In this document: piece after piece, positions 1-8,515 of the stretch
Layout of the letters: every line of letters begins with the position of its first letter
Numbering within the stretch: position 1 is the first letter of the stretch
Assembly (NCBI RefSeq): GCF_018613535.1
Contig: NZ_JAGGQB010000015.1
Span: 27,603-91,602 of the forward strand
Reading direction: 5' to 3'
DNA length: 64,000 nucleotides
DNA from: Bacillus sp. ISL-51
Lineage (GTDB): Bacteria; Bacillota; Bacilli; Bacillales; Bacillaceae
Program-made: the position numbers and the translations under genes
Notes under the pieces: generated by a model
What the model saw: the letters and a program-made list of their open reading frames with translations, nothing else
The model's database searches: none
What the model was told of the DNA's origin: nothing

Positions 1-15
1 AATGCATTCATCCAC

Positions 16-438
16 TCACTCAACAATGTTCTCCTCCGTTTCAGCTGTTATTTTGATATAACACGTCCGGTTTCTCGGACCGTCAAATTCGCAGAAATAA
101 ATGCCCTGCCACGTACCGAGAATCAAGCGGCCGTCTTCAATGATGACATGCTGGGATGCACCGATTGTGCTAGCTTTCATATGAGCTGCCGTATTCCCCT
201 CCATATGCCGGTCCAGCTCATGATCCCACGGATAGATCTCATCAAATCTTCTGAGCATATCTCTTTTCACATCCGGATCGGCATTTTCATTAATGGTGAT
301 GCCGGCGGTTGTATGAGGGCGGTATATAAGCGCTAAGCCGTTTTTTACTCCTGTTTCGCGGAGAAACGCCTCGGCCTCATGAGTGATGTCTATCATTTCA
401 TCCCGCTTGTTTGTTTTTATCTGCAATGTTTTCAGCAT
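16..438 (-). CDS. yugU: YjbQ/UPF0047 family protein YugU
   Basis: 140-residue protein of the YjbQ (UPF0047) family, usual length. The C-terminal family signature [18 protein letters not shown] and the [10 protein letters not shown] segment near residue 45 are visible. Members have been linked to weak thiamine-phosphate synthase activity; the physiological role is not settled. ATG start preceded by AAAGGAGC at good spacing. Monocistronic on the minus strand; the stop lies close to the left window edge. Confidence 0.9.
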   Translation of the reverse strand: MLKTLQIKTNKRDEMIDITHEAEAFLRETGVKNGLALIYRPHTTAGITINENADPDVKRDMLRRFDEIYPWDHELDRHMEGNTAAHMKASTIGASQHVIIEDGRLILGTWQGIYFCEFDGPRNRTCYIKITAETEENIVE

Positions 439-526
439 GAGAATGCTCCTTTCTTTTCCTCTTCCTTTCCCTTATTCGTTCTGTATTGTTCTTTTCCTGT
501 CGAATGATGTCATAAACTTAATTCAC

Positions 527-556
527 AAAAAACTTCAGCCGCGGGACTGAAGTTTT
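527..556 (-). terminator. yugT intrinsic terminator overlapping its stop codon
   Basis: Stem AACTTCAG (531-538) / CTGAAGTT (547-554), followed on the minus strand by a T-rich tail. The yugT stop codon lies within the stem-loop. Confidence 0.75.
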
Positions 557-2217
557 ACCCATACGTATACTCGTGTTTCATAAGGCTTTAAAAGGAAGGA
601 CGTCACGTGCCGATGATGTTCCGGTTCCGTGTTTGCCAAAACGAGTGAAGCGGAATCAAGCGGAAATCCCTGATGTCTGTAAAAGGCCGGAGTTTTCGTC
701 AGATTTGTTATGATAAGCGCGGTTTCTTCGCAGCCTTTTCGCAAATAAGCGAAGATTTGCCGATCTTCCGGCAGCAGCAATTCATACCTCCCGTTGATCA
801 ACACATCATGCTCTTTTCTGAGGGCGATTAAACTTTTGTAGAAATGATAAACGGATGTTTGATCGTATATTTGCGATGCAGCATTCAGCCATGTATGGTT
901 TGGGTTCACGCCGATCCATGGGGAAGCCGTTGAGAATCCGGCATACTCCCCGCCGTCCCATTGCATCGGTGTTCTTGAATTGTCCCGCCCTTTTTTCCAG
1001 ATGGCCTTCATCACTTCTTCGTGCGGTACGCCGCGGGACGTCTCGATTTCATACAGCCGCTTTATTGCGACGTCATCATAATCGTCAATGGAAGGAAACG
1101 AGACGTTGGTCATCCCGAGTTCCTGCCCCTGATAGATAAACGGCGTGCCTTTCATCAGAAAATAAACAGCGGCGAGTGCCTTGGCGCTTTCTGCCAGAAA
1201 TAACTGGTCATCGCCCCAAACGGATACGGAACGGGGCTGGTCGTGATTTTCCATAAATAGTGCGTTCCAGCCCTTTCCTTCCAGACTGTTCTGCCAACGG
1301 GACAAAATGCTTTTGAATGCCGGAATACAGATACGTTCATCTGCATCTGTATCCCACAGGCCGAGATGTTCAAATTGAAAAATCATGTCAAAGACGCCGG
1401 ATTCTTCACCTGCCCAGTCAGCCGCTTCCTCGGCACTTACGCCGTTTGCCTCTCCGACCGTCATGATCGGATAGCGTGAAAATGTTTCTTGCTTCAGTTC
1501 TGTTAACATTTCCATAATCCCATCCGCATTCATATGATACGGGAAGGAAGGGACGTAAGGGAGTCCGCCGGGATTCGGCAGATCGGGGAGTCCTGCTTTT
1601 TTCTTAATGTGGGAAATGGCGTCCACCCGAAAGCCGTCTATTCCTTTATCAAGCCACCAGCGGACAACCTCATAAACGGCTTGCCTCATATTTTGGTTTT
1701 CCCAATTCAAATCCGGCTGTTTTTTGTCAAACAGGTGAAGGTAATATTGGTCTGTTTTCTCATCGTATTGCCACGCTGAACCGCCGAAAATGCTTTCCCA
1801 GTTGTTCGGCTCTTTGCCGTTTTTTCCGTCTTTCCAAATGTACCAGTCCCGTTTGTGTGAATCTTTGTCCGAGCATGATTCAATGAACCACGGGTGTTCA
1901 TCGCTTGTATGGTTTACGACAAGGTCTATGATCAGCTTCATGCCGAGGTCATGGATGCCGGCGAGCAGCTGATCGAAATCCTCCATTGTCCCGAATTCAC
2001 TTAAGATTTGTTTGTAATCGCGAATATCGTAGCCGTTATCTGCCCCGGGCGAGTCGAAAACGGGACAAAGCCAAATCACGTCCGCCCCTAAGCCTTTTAT
2101 GTAATGAAGTTTTGACCTGATCCCGTTTATATCGCCGATTCCGTCGCCATTTGAATCCATAAAGCTGCGGGGATAGATTTGATATACAACCGCTGTTTTC
2201 CACCAAGCCGTTTTCAT
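535..2217 (-). CDS. yugT: Oligo-1,6-glucosidase (GH13 alpha-glucosidase)
   Basis: 560-residue cytoplasmic GH13 enzyme hydrolysing alpha-1,6 bonds of isomaltose-type oligosaccharides. Catalytic residues of the family are present: nucleophile D199 in GFRVDAI, acid/base E256 in VGEAN, and D326 in ENHDQPR; the substrate-site motif DLVVNHTS is at 98-105. The N-terminal (beta/alpha)8 barrel and C-terminal beta domain are complete. The start at 2217 is chosen because GAAAGGAGTGGC precedes it and MKTAWWKTAVVYQIYPRSF is the conserved N terminus; an upstream in-frame ATG would add 28 unconserved residues. Monocistronic with its own terminator. Substrate preference is inferred from family. Confidence 0.92.
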   Translation of the reverse strand: MKTAWWKTAVVYQIYPRSFMDSNGDGIGDINGIRSKLHYIKGLGADVIWLCPVFDSPGADNGYDIRDYKQILSEFGTMEDFDQLLAGIHDLGMKLIIDLVVNHTSDEHPWFIESCSDKDSHKRDWYIWKDGKNGKEPNNWESIFGGSAWQYDEKTDQYYLHLFDKKQPDLNWENQNMRQAVYEVVRWWLDKGIDGFRVDAISHIKKKAGLPDLPNPGGLPYVPSFPYHMNADGIMEMLTELKQETFSRYPIMTVGEANGVSAEEAADWAGEESGVFDMIFQFEHLGLWDTDADERICIPAFKSILSRWQNSLEGKGWNALFMENHDQPRSVSVWGDDQLFLAESAKALAAVYFLMKGTPFIYQGQELGMTNVSFPSIDDYDDVAIKRLYEIETSRGVPHEEVMKAIWKKGRDNSRTPMQWDGGEYAGFSTASPWIGVNPNHTWLNAASQIYDQTSVYHFYKSLIALRKEHDVLINGRYELLLPEDRQIFAYLRKGCEETALIITNLTKTPAFYRHQGFPLDSASLVLANTEPEHHRHVTSFLLKPYETRVYVWVKLQSRG

Positions 2218-2471
2218 ACAGCCACTCCTTTCTTTATACAATATGAAGAAGCAAGCGAAAGAAGCATATATTTCAGAAAAAAAGCCTCTTGCAGCCGGCA
2301 AGAAGACTTATATGTTATTTAACTTGAGCGCTCCATTCCGAAAAAAGAATATCAAACAGCATAACCGGATTGATTTGATGAATGCGGTGTTTTTCATTTC
2401 ATGCACGTATACCAGTTACATTATATAAAAGGAGTATGTTTGCACAGCGCTTCGCCCTTATCCTCCCGCAT

Positions 2472-2495
2472 AAAAAAGCCGCGTGAAGGCGGCTT
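2472..2495 (-). terminator. yugS terminator
   Basis: Stem AAGCCGC (2476-2482) / GCGGCTT (2489-2495) with a T6 run after it on the minus strand; it includes part of the yugS stop codon. Confidence 0.85.
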
Positions 2496-3783
2496 AGTAG
2501 TCTGTTTTTTTAATTTCGACAAAGCGGATATGATGATCCTCTGCTTCAAGCACCTTGAATTCGCAGCCTTCGGCATGAAATACATCTCCGTTTTCCAGCT
2601 CCATTTTTTGCGTCAGCAGCCAGCCCGCAATCGTGTCGATATCCTCATTATCGATCGCGATATCAAGCAGGTCGTTCACTTCGTCTATCAGCGCCTTCCC
2701 GTCCATCACATAATGGTGTTCGCCTTTTTTGACGATATGCGGCATTTCATCCTGGTCATATTCATCCCGAATCTCACCGACGATTTCCTCCAAAATATCT
2801 TCGACGGTGACAAGTCCAGCAGTGCCGCCGTATTCATCGACGAGTATGGCCATATGAATCCGCTCCTTCTGCATACGTATAAGAAGCTCTTGTACAGGAA
2901 TGCTTTCAATAACCCTGATGACCGGGCGCATAATTTCTTTTAATTCAATGGAACGTCCGAGGAAATACGCCTTAAATAAGTCCTTATTGTTAATAATGCC
3001 GAGAATATGGTCTTTATCTTCCTTGATGACCGGATAACGTGTATAGCGTTCATTGATAATCAAATGAATGGCTTCATCAACCGATTGATCAAGCGAAATG
3101 GCGGCGATTTCGGTACGCGGAACCATGATTTCCCGCGCGACCCGATTATCGAATTCAAATATTTTATTGACGTATCGGAATTCTGACTGATTGATTTGTC
3201 CTTTTTTATAGCTTTCGGACAAAATCAACCGTAATTCCTCCTCACTGACAACAACTTCATGTTCTTTGACCGAGTGAAAGCCGAACAGCTTGACCAAAAA
3301 ACCGGCCGAGCCGTTTAACAGCTTGATAAACGGATACATCACTTTATAAAAAAGAATAAGCGGTTTGGCCGTCCTTAAACTGACGGCTTCAGCTTTTTGA
3401 ATCGATATCGTTTTCGGCGCAAGCTCGCCAATAACGACATGCAGGTACGTAACGGTGATAAATGCAGCAATGAAGGTGACGACGTGCGTAATGGATTCCG
3501 GCATGCCGATCAGATGAAAAACAGGATGAAGAATCCGCTGAATTGTCGGTTCTCCGAGCCAGCCGAGTCCGAGCGCCGTAATCGTAATACCGAGCTGGCA
3601 CGCTGATAAATATTCGTCCAAATTAGAGATGACCCTATGGGCGGCAAGCGCCCGGCTGTCACCGCTTTCGACCAGCTCTGAAATTTTCGAACCGCGGATT
3701 TTAACAATCGCAAATTCCGCGGCGACAAAGATGGCCGTTAATCCGATTAACAGCATAATGAGAATCAGTTTTAAAATAAGCAA
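2494..3783 (-). CDS. yugS: CNNM/CorC-HlyC family membrane protein
   Basis: 429 residues. N-terminal DUF21 (CNNM) transmembrane domain of about four helices (residues ~1-180), a pair of CBS domains (~205-330; motif VPRTEIAAI at the start, LVDEYGG late), then a CorC/HlyC C-terminal domain with EIVGEIRDEYD. Relatives mediate or regulate divalent cation (Mg2+/Co2+) transport; the true substrate here is unknown. Second gene after yugP, 42 bp apart. The only reasonable start is TTG at 3783, whose Shine-Dalgarno AAGGAGGT lies upstream of a terminator-like hairpin (see findings). An internal ATG at codon 10 lacks a ribosome site and would cut the first helix. Confidence 0.85.
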   Translation of the reverse strand: MLILKLILIMLLIGLTAIFVAAEFAIVKIRGSKISELVESGDSRALAAHRVISNLDEYLSACQLGITITALGLGWLGEPTIQRILHPVFHLIGMPESITHVVTFIAAFITVTYLHVVIGELAPKTISIQKAEAVSLRTAKPLILFYKVMYPFIKLLNGSAGFLVKLFGFHSVKEHEVVVSEEELRLILSESYKKGQINQSEFRYVNKIFEFDNRVAREIMVPRTEIAAISLDQSVDEAIHLIINERYTRYPVIKEDKDHILGIINNKDLFKAYFLGRSIELKEIMRPVIRVIESIPVQELLIRMQKERIHMAILVDEYGGTAGLVTVEDILEEIVGEIRDEYDQDEMPHIVKKGEHHYVMDGKALIDEVNDLLDIAIDNEDIDTIAGWLLTQKMELENGDVFHAEGCEFKVLEAEDHHIRFVEIKKTDY

Positions 3784-3811
3784 AAAAACCCCTACCGCAA
3801 ACGGTAAGGGG
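3782..3811 (-). terminator. Hairpin plus T7 between yugP and yugS
   Basis: On the minus strand CCCCTTACCG pairs with CGGTAGGGG (one bulged T, loop TTTG) and is followed by T7, a textbook terminator for yugP. The T run leads directly into the TTG start codon of yugS, so the structure sits between the yugS Shine-Dalgarno sequence and its start. Confidence 0.8.
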
Positions 3812-3825
3812 CCACCTCCTTCGTG

Positions 3826-4503
3826 TTAATTCTCATCACGACCATTCAAGAAGATCATCACAAAACGAAGCAGCTCGAATAATGAAACGAGCGCCGCAGC
3901 CACATACGTTAGCGCGGCGGCGTTCAGCACTTTATTCACGCCGTGTTCTTCACTGTTTCGAATGAATCCTTCTGACACGATAATCCGCTTCGCTCTCGCG
4001 CTGGCGTTGAACTCAACAGGCAGCGTGACAAGCTGAAAAAAGACGGCGGCTGAAAACAAAATAATGCCGAGTCCGATTAAATTCAAACTGCCCAAGAGCA
4101 TACCGCCCAAAAAAAGCAAGGGGGCGACACCCGAGGCAAAATTGACAACCGGAAATATTTTGTGCCGCAGCACAAGCGCACCGTATGATTCCTGATGCTG
4201 CAAGGCATGTCCGACTTCATGGGAAGCGACGGAAATGGCGGAAATGGAACGCCCGTAATACACTGGTTCGGATAAACGCACCACCCGCTCCGTCGGGTCG
4301 TAATGGTCTGTTAAAGTGCCTCTCACCGGTTCAACCGGCACATCATATAAACCGTTTATATCAAGAATCCGTCTTGCCGTTTCGGCCCCCGTCCGCTGAC
4401 TTGAGGCTTCCACATCTGAGTATTTTTGAAAATTACTTTTCACTTTAAATTGTGCCCAAAACGATAAACCCAATGCGGCAAAAGTTAAAATTATAAACAG
4501 CAT
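3826..4503 (-). CDS. yugP: Membrane zinc metallopeptidase-like protein YugP
   Basis: 225 residues, the usual length. N-terminal membrane helix (residues 1-15), then the zinc protease signature SHEVGHALQHQ (HEXXH) around residue 105, followed by a hydrophobic hairpin (LFLGGMLLGSLNLIGLG) and a C-terminal helix. Belongs to the neutral zinc metallopeptidase (DUF2268/YugP-like) group; the substrate is unknown. The start at 4503 follows AAGGAAGAGGATAAT; an ATG nine codons upstream has no ribosome site. Cotranscription with the upstream small membrane gene (43 bp gap) and downstream yugS is likely. Confidence 0.88.
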   Translation of the reverse strand: MLFIILTFAALGLSFWAQFKVKSNFQKYSDVEASSQRTGAETARRILDINGLYDVPVEPVRGTLTDHYDPTERVVRLSEPVYYGRSISAISVASHEVGHALQHQESYGALVLRHKIFPVVNFASGVAPLLFLGGMLLGSLNLIGLGIILFSAAVFFQLVTLPVEFNASARAKRIIVSEGFIRNSEEHGVNKVLNAAALTYVAAALVSLFELLRFVMIFLNGRDEN

Positions 4504-4546
4504 ATTATCCTCTTCCTTTTTTCTTATCATACTTTCTGCTTATACA

Positions 4547-4810
4547 TTATTCTAAAGAATGTTCCCTATCCTGTACAGAAATCCGCTTCTTTTTTCTGAC
4601 AGGAATCAAGCCTCCCGCCAGTATAAAAAAGACGCCGGCCAGCCCTAAATAAAACGGAAGCGACCCTATCACGCTCTTCACAAAAACAGGCCATGAAAAA
4701 TCATCGGACATGTGGTTATATGCATTCAATTCAAAAATTAGAAGCACGGCCGCCGAAGCGAGCAGCTGCGCTCCGGCCAGCGCTGCTGCGGTCTTTTCAA
4801 TGACTGTCAT
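4547..4810 (-). CDS. Small two-helix membrane protein, unrecognised
   Basis: 87 residues from an ATG at 4810 preceded by GGTGGGG. I do not recognise it. Two hydrophobic segments (about residues 8-25, LAGAQLLASAAVLLIFEL, and 48-67, SLPFYLGLAGVFFILAGG) are followed by a basic cytoplasmic-type tail (RKKKR). It lies immediately upstream of yugP on the same strand and divergent from mstX, so it is probably the first gene of a yugP-yugS transcript. I recall no named counterpart at this place in B. subtilis 168. It could regulate YugP or be an independent membrane microprotein. Confidence 0.6.
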   Translation of the reverse strand: MTVIEKTAAALAGAQLLASAAVLLIFELNAYNHMSDDFSWPVFVKSVIGSLPFYLGLAGVFFILAGGLIPVRKKKRISVQDREHSLE

Positions 4811-4935
4811 CTGCCCCACCCTTTTCGGTCCGCTTTCTATAGCATATGAAAAAAAACGGATGAATATGTTTTCACCGATTTTCGAAAGACAAACTGGGAC
4901 ATACTGTATAAAAAAAGACACAGGTGTGATACATC

Positions 4936-5190
4936 ATGAAAGTGACAAACGGAGAGAAAGAGCAGCTGAGCACTGCCATAGACCGCATGAATGAGGGGCT
5001 TGACGTCTTCATCCAGCTTTATAATGAATCTGAAATCGACGAGCCTCTCATTCAATTTGAAGATGAAACTGCCGAACTCGTGAAACAGGCGCGTCATTTA
5101 TACGGCCAAGAAAAGCTGAACGAAAAATTAAACGCCATTATTAAACAAATTTTATCCATTTCGCTGTCGGAAGAAGAGCAGGACGAATGA
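4936..5190 (+). CDS. mstX: Mistic-like membrane-associating protein MstX (short form)
   Basis: 84 residues, highly acidic and helical, matching the core of B. subtilis Mistic (KEQLSTAIDRMNEGLD, LYNESEIDEPLIQ, KLNAIIKQILSIS). B. subtilis 168 MstX has ~26 extra N-terminal residues; orthologues in related species are the 84-residue form seen here. Mistic inserts into the membrane without the Sec system and is translated with the YugO potassium channel. In B. subtilis the pair is SinR-repressed and acts in KinC-dependent biofilm signalling through potassium efflux (known from that species). The stop overlaps the yugO ATG by 4 bp, indicating translational coupling. Confidence 0.9.
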   Translation: MKVTNGEKEQLSTAIDRMNEGLDVFIQLYNESEIDEPLIQFEDETAELVKQARHLYGQEKLNEKLNAIIKQILSISLSEEEQDE

Positions 5191-6173
5191 AGTCGAACCG
5201 CGTTCTCATTTCTTGGCTGCGATGGCCGCTGTATATCCGTATCGGATTGATCATTATTGCCTTGATTTTATTGTTCGGACAGTTGATTTACATATTGGAG
5301 CCGAAGCAGTTTCCATCTGTTTTTGAAGGGATTTGGTGGGCGGTCATCACGGTATCCACGGTCGGCTATGGAGATTATGTCCCGAAAACTCCTCTCGGAA
5401 AGATCGCCGGTATGGTGCTTGTGTTAACCGGCGCGAGTTTTGTGACCGCGTATTTCGCCACGCTTGCCACAGCCGCATTCAGAAAGCAGCACCGCTATGT
5501 GGAAGGGAAGGTCGCCTTTAAAGGCCGGGAGCACATGATTATTATCGGGTGGAACGAGAAGTCCAATATGCTGCTGGAGGAGCTCCAGCGGGCAGCGCCG
5601 TCAAAAACTGTCGTATTGATTGACGATTCATTACGAGAGGGCCCTCTCATTGAAAATGTCCATTTTATTCGCGGCCATGCAGCTGATGACAGCACATTGA
5701 AAAGGGCCAATATTGCCGCCGCGGATACCGTCATCCTGACAGCCGACCAGGAAAAAAATGAAGCGGAGGCTGATATGCTTTCCGTATTAACGCTGCTCGC
5801 CATCAAGGGGCTGAACCCGTCCGTTTACTGCATCACGGAGATTCTGACGGAACGGTATGTAAAAAATGCAGAGCGCGCCGGAGCCAACAAAATCATCGGC
5901 ACGTCACGCCTTTTAAGCCGGGTGATGTTTGAGCATTATCGGGTGAAGCTGCAGCTGGCTGAGCCGCAAACGCTGTCTGATTTGACGTTGGAGAAAAAGG
6001 TCCGCATCATTCCCGTTCCTGATGATCTAAAGGATAAGTCCTATCATGACTGTGTGCTCTATTTTCTCAAACGGAATACGACGATTATCGGCATTCAAAA
6101 AGAGGAGGGGCCGATGCTTACCCCTCCTCTTTCATATCAAGTGCTCAGTTCAGATTTATTTTTGGCGCTTTAA
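5187..6173 (+). CDS. yugO: Potassium channel YugO
   Basis: 328 residues. Two transmembrane helices flank a pore loop whose selectivity filter TVGYGDY is at residues 58-64; a cytoplasmic RCK/TrkA-N Rossmann domain begins at ~115 (MIIIGWNEKSNM) and a TrkA-C-like end follows. It is a KcsA/MthK-type K+ channel used in Bacillus biofilms for electrical signalling. Coupled to mstX by ATGA overlap. The 3' end carries a 12-bp inverted repeat that is the terminator of convergent yugN, and the two genes' stop codons overlap. Confidence 0.93.
   Translation: MKSNRVLISWLRWPLYIRIGLIIIALILLFGQLIYILEPKQFPSVFEGIWWAVITVSTVGYGDYVPKTPLGKIAGMVLVLTGASFVTAYFATLATAAFRKQHRYVEGKVAFKGREHMIIIGWNEKSNMLLEELQRAAPSKTVVLIDDSLREGPLIENVHFIRGHAADDSTLKRANIAAADTVILTADQEKNEAEADMLSVLTLLAIKGLNPSVYCITEILTERYVKNAERAGANKIIGTSRLLSRVMFEHYRVKLQLAEPQTLSDLTLEKKVRIIPVPDDLKDKSYHDCVLYFLKRNTTIIGIQKEEGPMLTPPLSYQVLSSDLFLAL
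6097..6132 (-). terminator. yugN terminator embedded in yugO coding sequence
   Basis: Perfect 12-bp inverted repeat AAAGAGGAGGGG (6099-6110) / CCCCTCCTCTTT (6121-6132), loop 10 nt. On the minus strand it continues into TTTTTGAA, giving a terminator for yugN, whose stop is ~40 bp upstream. On the plus strand it encodes EEGPMLTPPL of YugO and has no T run. Confidence 0.8.
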
Positions 6174-6574
6174 TGCAAAAGAACGTCTTCCAGCTCTTTA
6201 ACGAGCGATACGCCGATATCTGCATATGAACGGTCAATTTCCGCATCGCGTCTTTCCGGCTCAGAAAATTGCTGGAATAACGATTCAAAAACACCGCCGC
6301 CGGCAAAGTCATCCGTATGTTTCTGATACACATGCCGCAGCAAAAAAGGCGTGCCGATTGTGACGGCGGCGCCACGCTCATCAAGCCGGCCCTTATTTGC
6401 TTCAACGGGGATTCGCAAAAATAAATAACCGTGATTATCGTCAATCTTGTAATCGAAGAAACCCCGTTCGTACTCCCAGCCGCCGCCGATTACATACCCC
6501 ATCGGTTTCATGACCTGTTCCAGTTCGCGGAGTAAAAAAGATTGGCCCTCAAGTGAAGATGGTATGCTGGTCAT
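6170..6574 (-). CDS. yugN: YugN-like protein
   Basis: 134-residue soluble protein of the YugN-like family, same length as B. subtilis YugN. Start is followed by IPSSLEGQSFLLRELEQ and the conserved GYVIGGGWEYERGFFDYKID segment near residue 27. Function unknown; no membrane segments or catalytic motif visible. AAAGGAGC precedes the ATG. Convergent with yugO, stop codons overlapping, and its terminator lies inside yugO. Confidence 0.88.
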   Translation of the reverse strand: MTSIPSSLEGQSFLLRELEQVMKPMGYVIGGGWEYERGFFDYKIDDNHGYLFLRIPVEANKGRLDERGAAVTIGTPFLLRHVYQKHTDDFAGGGVFESLFQQFSEPERRDAEIDRSYADIGVSLVKELEDVLLH

Positions 6575-6596
6575 GGTTCACATGCTCCTTTTTTCT

Positions 6597-6968
6597 TTAT
6601 CGTCCCCGCTCCGCTCCATCTTCATACGGCTTAGGGGCAGAATCCGGCGGGACGGCCGTATCACTAGAACGCGCCATAAAGGAAATCGCGCATTCGATTA
6701 GAAAATACGTAAAGAGAGCCGCCAAAGAGTCTGCTTGCGCGCTTGATGAGAAAAAGAAAACGGCGGAATACAAACCGAGCTTCGTCATAAGAGATTGCAT
6801 ACGGCCCAGCTTCAGCTTCAGCCGAACCGCATCTGTAAAGAGGCCAAGGGGAAAGGCGAGCAAAAGGATGGTCTGCAAGAAGATAGCGGGAGAGGGACTT
6901 ATAACCAGATAGAAAACGGCGGCAGAACAGACGGAAATGACGGCGTGCCTCCAAACATTTCGTTTCAA
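6597..6968 (-). CDS. yugM: Putative membrane protein YugM
   Basis: 123 residues, as in B. subtilis YugM. Three or four hydrophobic segments (about 9-25, 28-46, 62-76, 82-98) and a polar Pro/Asp-rich tail. No motif suggests an activity. It precedes yugN on the same strand by 22 bp, so cotranscription is likely. Function unknown. Confidence 0.78.
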   Translation of the reverse strand: MKRNVWRHAVISVCSAAVFYLVISPSPAIFLQTILLLAFPLGLFTDAVRLKLKLGRMQSLMTKLGLYSAVFFFSSSAQADSLAALFTYFLIECAISFMARSSDTAVPPDSAPKPYEDGAERGR

Positions 6969-6993
6969 TTCATGATCACACCCTTCACGTTTG

Positions 6994-7030
6994 AAAAAGG
7001 CTGACCCGTTACATTAGCGGGCCAGCCTTT
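6994..7030. terminator. pgi terminator, bidirectional
   Basis: AAAGGCTGACCCG (6996-7008) pairs with CGGGCCAGCCTTT (7018-7030) with one mismatch. T-rich flanks occur on both strands; it lies just after the pgi stop. Confidence 0.8.
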
Positions 7031-7035
7031 AATTT

Positions 7036-8388
7036 TTATTTCTCGAGGCGTTTTTCAAGCTCTGCTTTTTTCTCTTCAAAACCAGGTTTGCCGAGAAGTG
7101 CGAACATATTCACCTTATACGCTTCAACACCGGGCTGGTCAAACGGATTGACGCCGAGCAAATAGCCGCTCATCGCTACGGCTTTTTCAAAGAAATACAC
7201 GAGGTATCCAAATGTATATGCGTTAAGCTCCGGAATGTTGACGATTAAGTTAGGCACTTTTCCGTCCGTGTGGGCAAGCATCGTGCCTTGGAACGCTTTT
7301 TTATTGACGAAATCGACTGTTTTTCCGGCTAAGTAGTTCAGGCCGTCAAGATCATTTTCCGCTTCCTCAATCGTCAGCTCATGCTTCGGCTTTTCAACAT
7401 TTAATACGGTTTCAAACAGATCCCGTCTGCCTTCTTGCACGTATTGGCCGAGTGAGTGAAGATCAGTTGAGAAATTAGCGGAAGAAGGGTAAATGCCTTT
7501 TTCGTCTTTTCCTTCACTTTCACCGAAGAGCTGCTTCCACCATTCCGCAAAATATTGCAGCGCCGGTTCATAGTTGATCAGCATCTCAATGGTTCTGCCT
7601 TTATTGTAAAGGACATTGCGGACGACGGCGTATTGGTAAGCGGCATTCTCTTCTAATTCTGAGCTTGAGAAGTCTTTGCTCGCATCAAAAGCGCCTTTCA
7701 TCATCTCATCAATATCAGCTCCGCTGACTGCAATCGGCAGAAGACCTACCGCAGTAAGAACGGAGAAACGGCCGCCTACATCATCAGGAATCACAAATGA
7801 TTCGAAGCCTTCTTCATTAGAAAGCGTCTTTAAAGCGCCGCGCTCTTTATCAGTTGTCGCATAAATCCGCGCTTTCGCTTCTTCTTTCCCGTATTTTTCT
7901 TCAAGCAGCTTGCGGAAAATACGGAAAGCGATTGCAGGTTCTGTTGTCGTTCCTGACTTAGAAATCACATTAATGGAGAAATCCGCGTCTTCAAGCAGAT
8001 CCATAACATCCTTCATATAAGTCGAGCTGATATTGTTGCCGATGAAGATGACTTGCGGATTTTTGCGTTTGTCTTTCGGCAGGATATTATAAAAAGAGTG
8101 GTTAAGCGCTTCAATTGCAGCACGGGCGCCCAAATATGAACCGCCGATTCCTACGACGAGAAGCACGTCCGAGTCTGACTTGATTTTTTCAGCGGCTTTT
8201 TTGATGCGCGCGAATTCATCTTTATCGTAATGTTCAGGAAGGTCCACCCAGCCTAAAAAGTCGCTTCCTGCGCCTGTTTTTTCATGGATATTATGGTGTG
8301 CCGTTTTTACGAAATCACGTACATATGTAAGTTCATGTTCATTGAAAAAAGGTAACGCGCTTGAGTAATCAAAGCGTACATGCGTCAT
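7036..8388 (-). CDS. pgi: Glucose-6-phosphate isomerase
   Basis: 450-residue enzyme interconverting glucose-6-phosphate and fructose-6-phosphate in glycolysis and gluconeogenesis, the standard length for the Gram-positive type. SIS-type sugar-binding motifs are present: [11 protein letters not shown] (~80-90), [10 protein letters not shown] (~143-152), [14 protein letters not shown] (~198-211), and C-terminal [15 protein letters not shown] start after GGAGGGACAAGCAA. Monocistronic, constitutive housekeeping gene judging from context. Confidence 0.97.
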   Translation of the reverse strand: MTHVRFDYSSALPFFNEHELTYVRDFVKTAHHNIHEKTGAGSDFLGWVDLPEHYDKDEFARIKKAAEKIKSDSDVLLVVGIGGSYLGARAAIEALNHSFYNILPKDKRKNPQVIFIGNNISSTYMKDVMDLLEDADFSINVISKSGTTTEPAIAFRIFRKLLEEKYGKEEAKARIYATTDKERGALKTLSNEEGFESFVIPDDVGGRFSVLTAVGLLPIAVSGADIDEMMKGAFDASKDFSSSELEENAAYQYAVVRNVLYNKGRTIEMLINYEPALQYFAEWWKQLFGESEGKDEKGIYPSSANFSTDLHSLGQYVQEGRRDLFETVLNVEKPKHELTIEEAENDLDGLNYLAGKTVDFVNKKAFQGTMLAHTDGKVPNLIVNIPELNAYTFGYLVYFFEKAVAMSGYLLGVNPFDQPGVEAYKVNMFALLGKPGFEEKKAELEKRLEK

Positions 8389-8515
8389 TTGCTTGTCCCT
8401 CCATAACGGTGAATTGTTTTCTCTATCACTTTATATGAACTTTTCCGCTAAATCAAGTCATCAAGAAGGCCGGGTGAACACGATCTCTTTCGCATTCACT
8501 CCGGCCGGGGATTTA

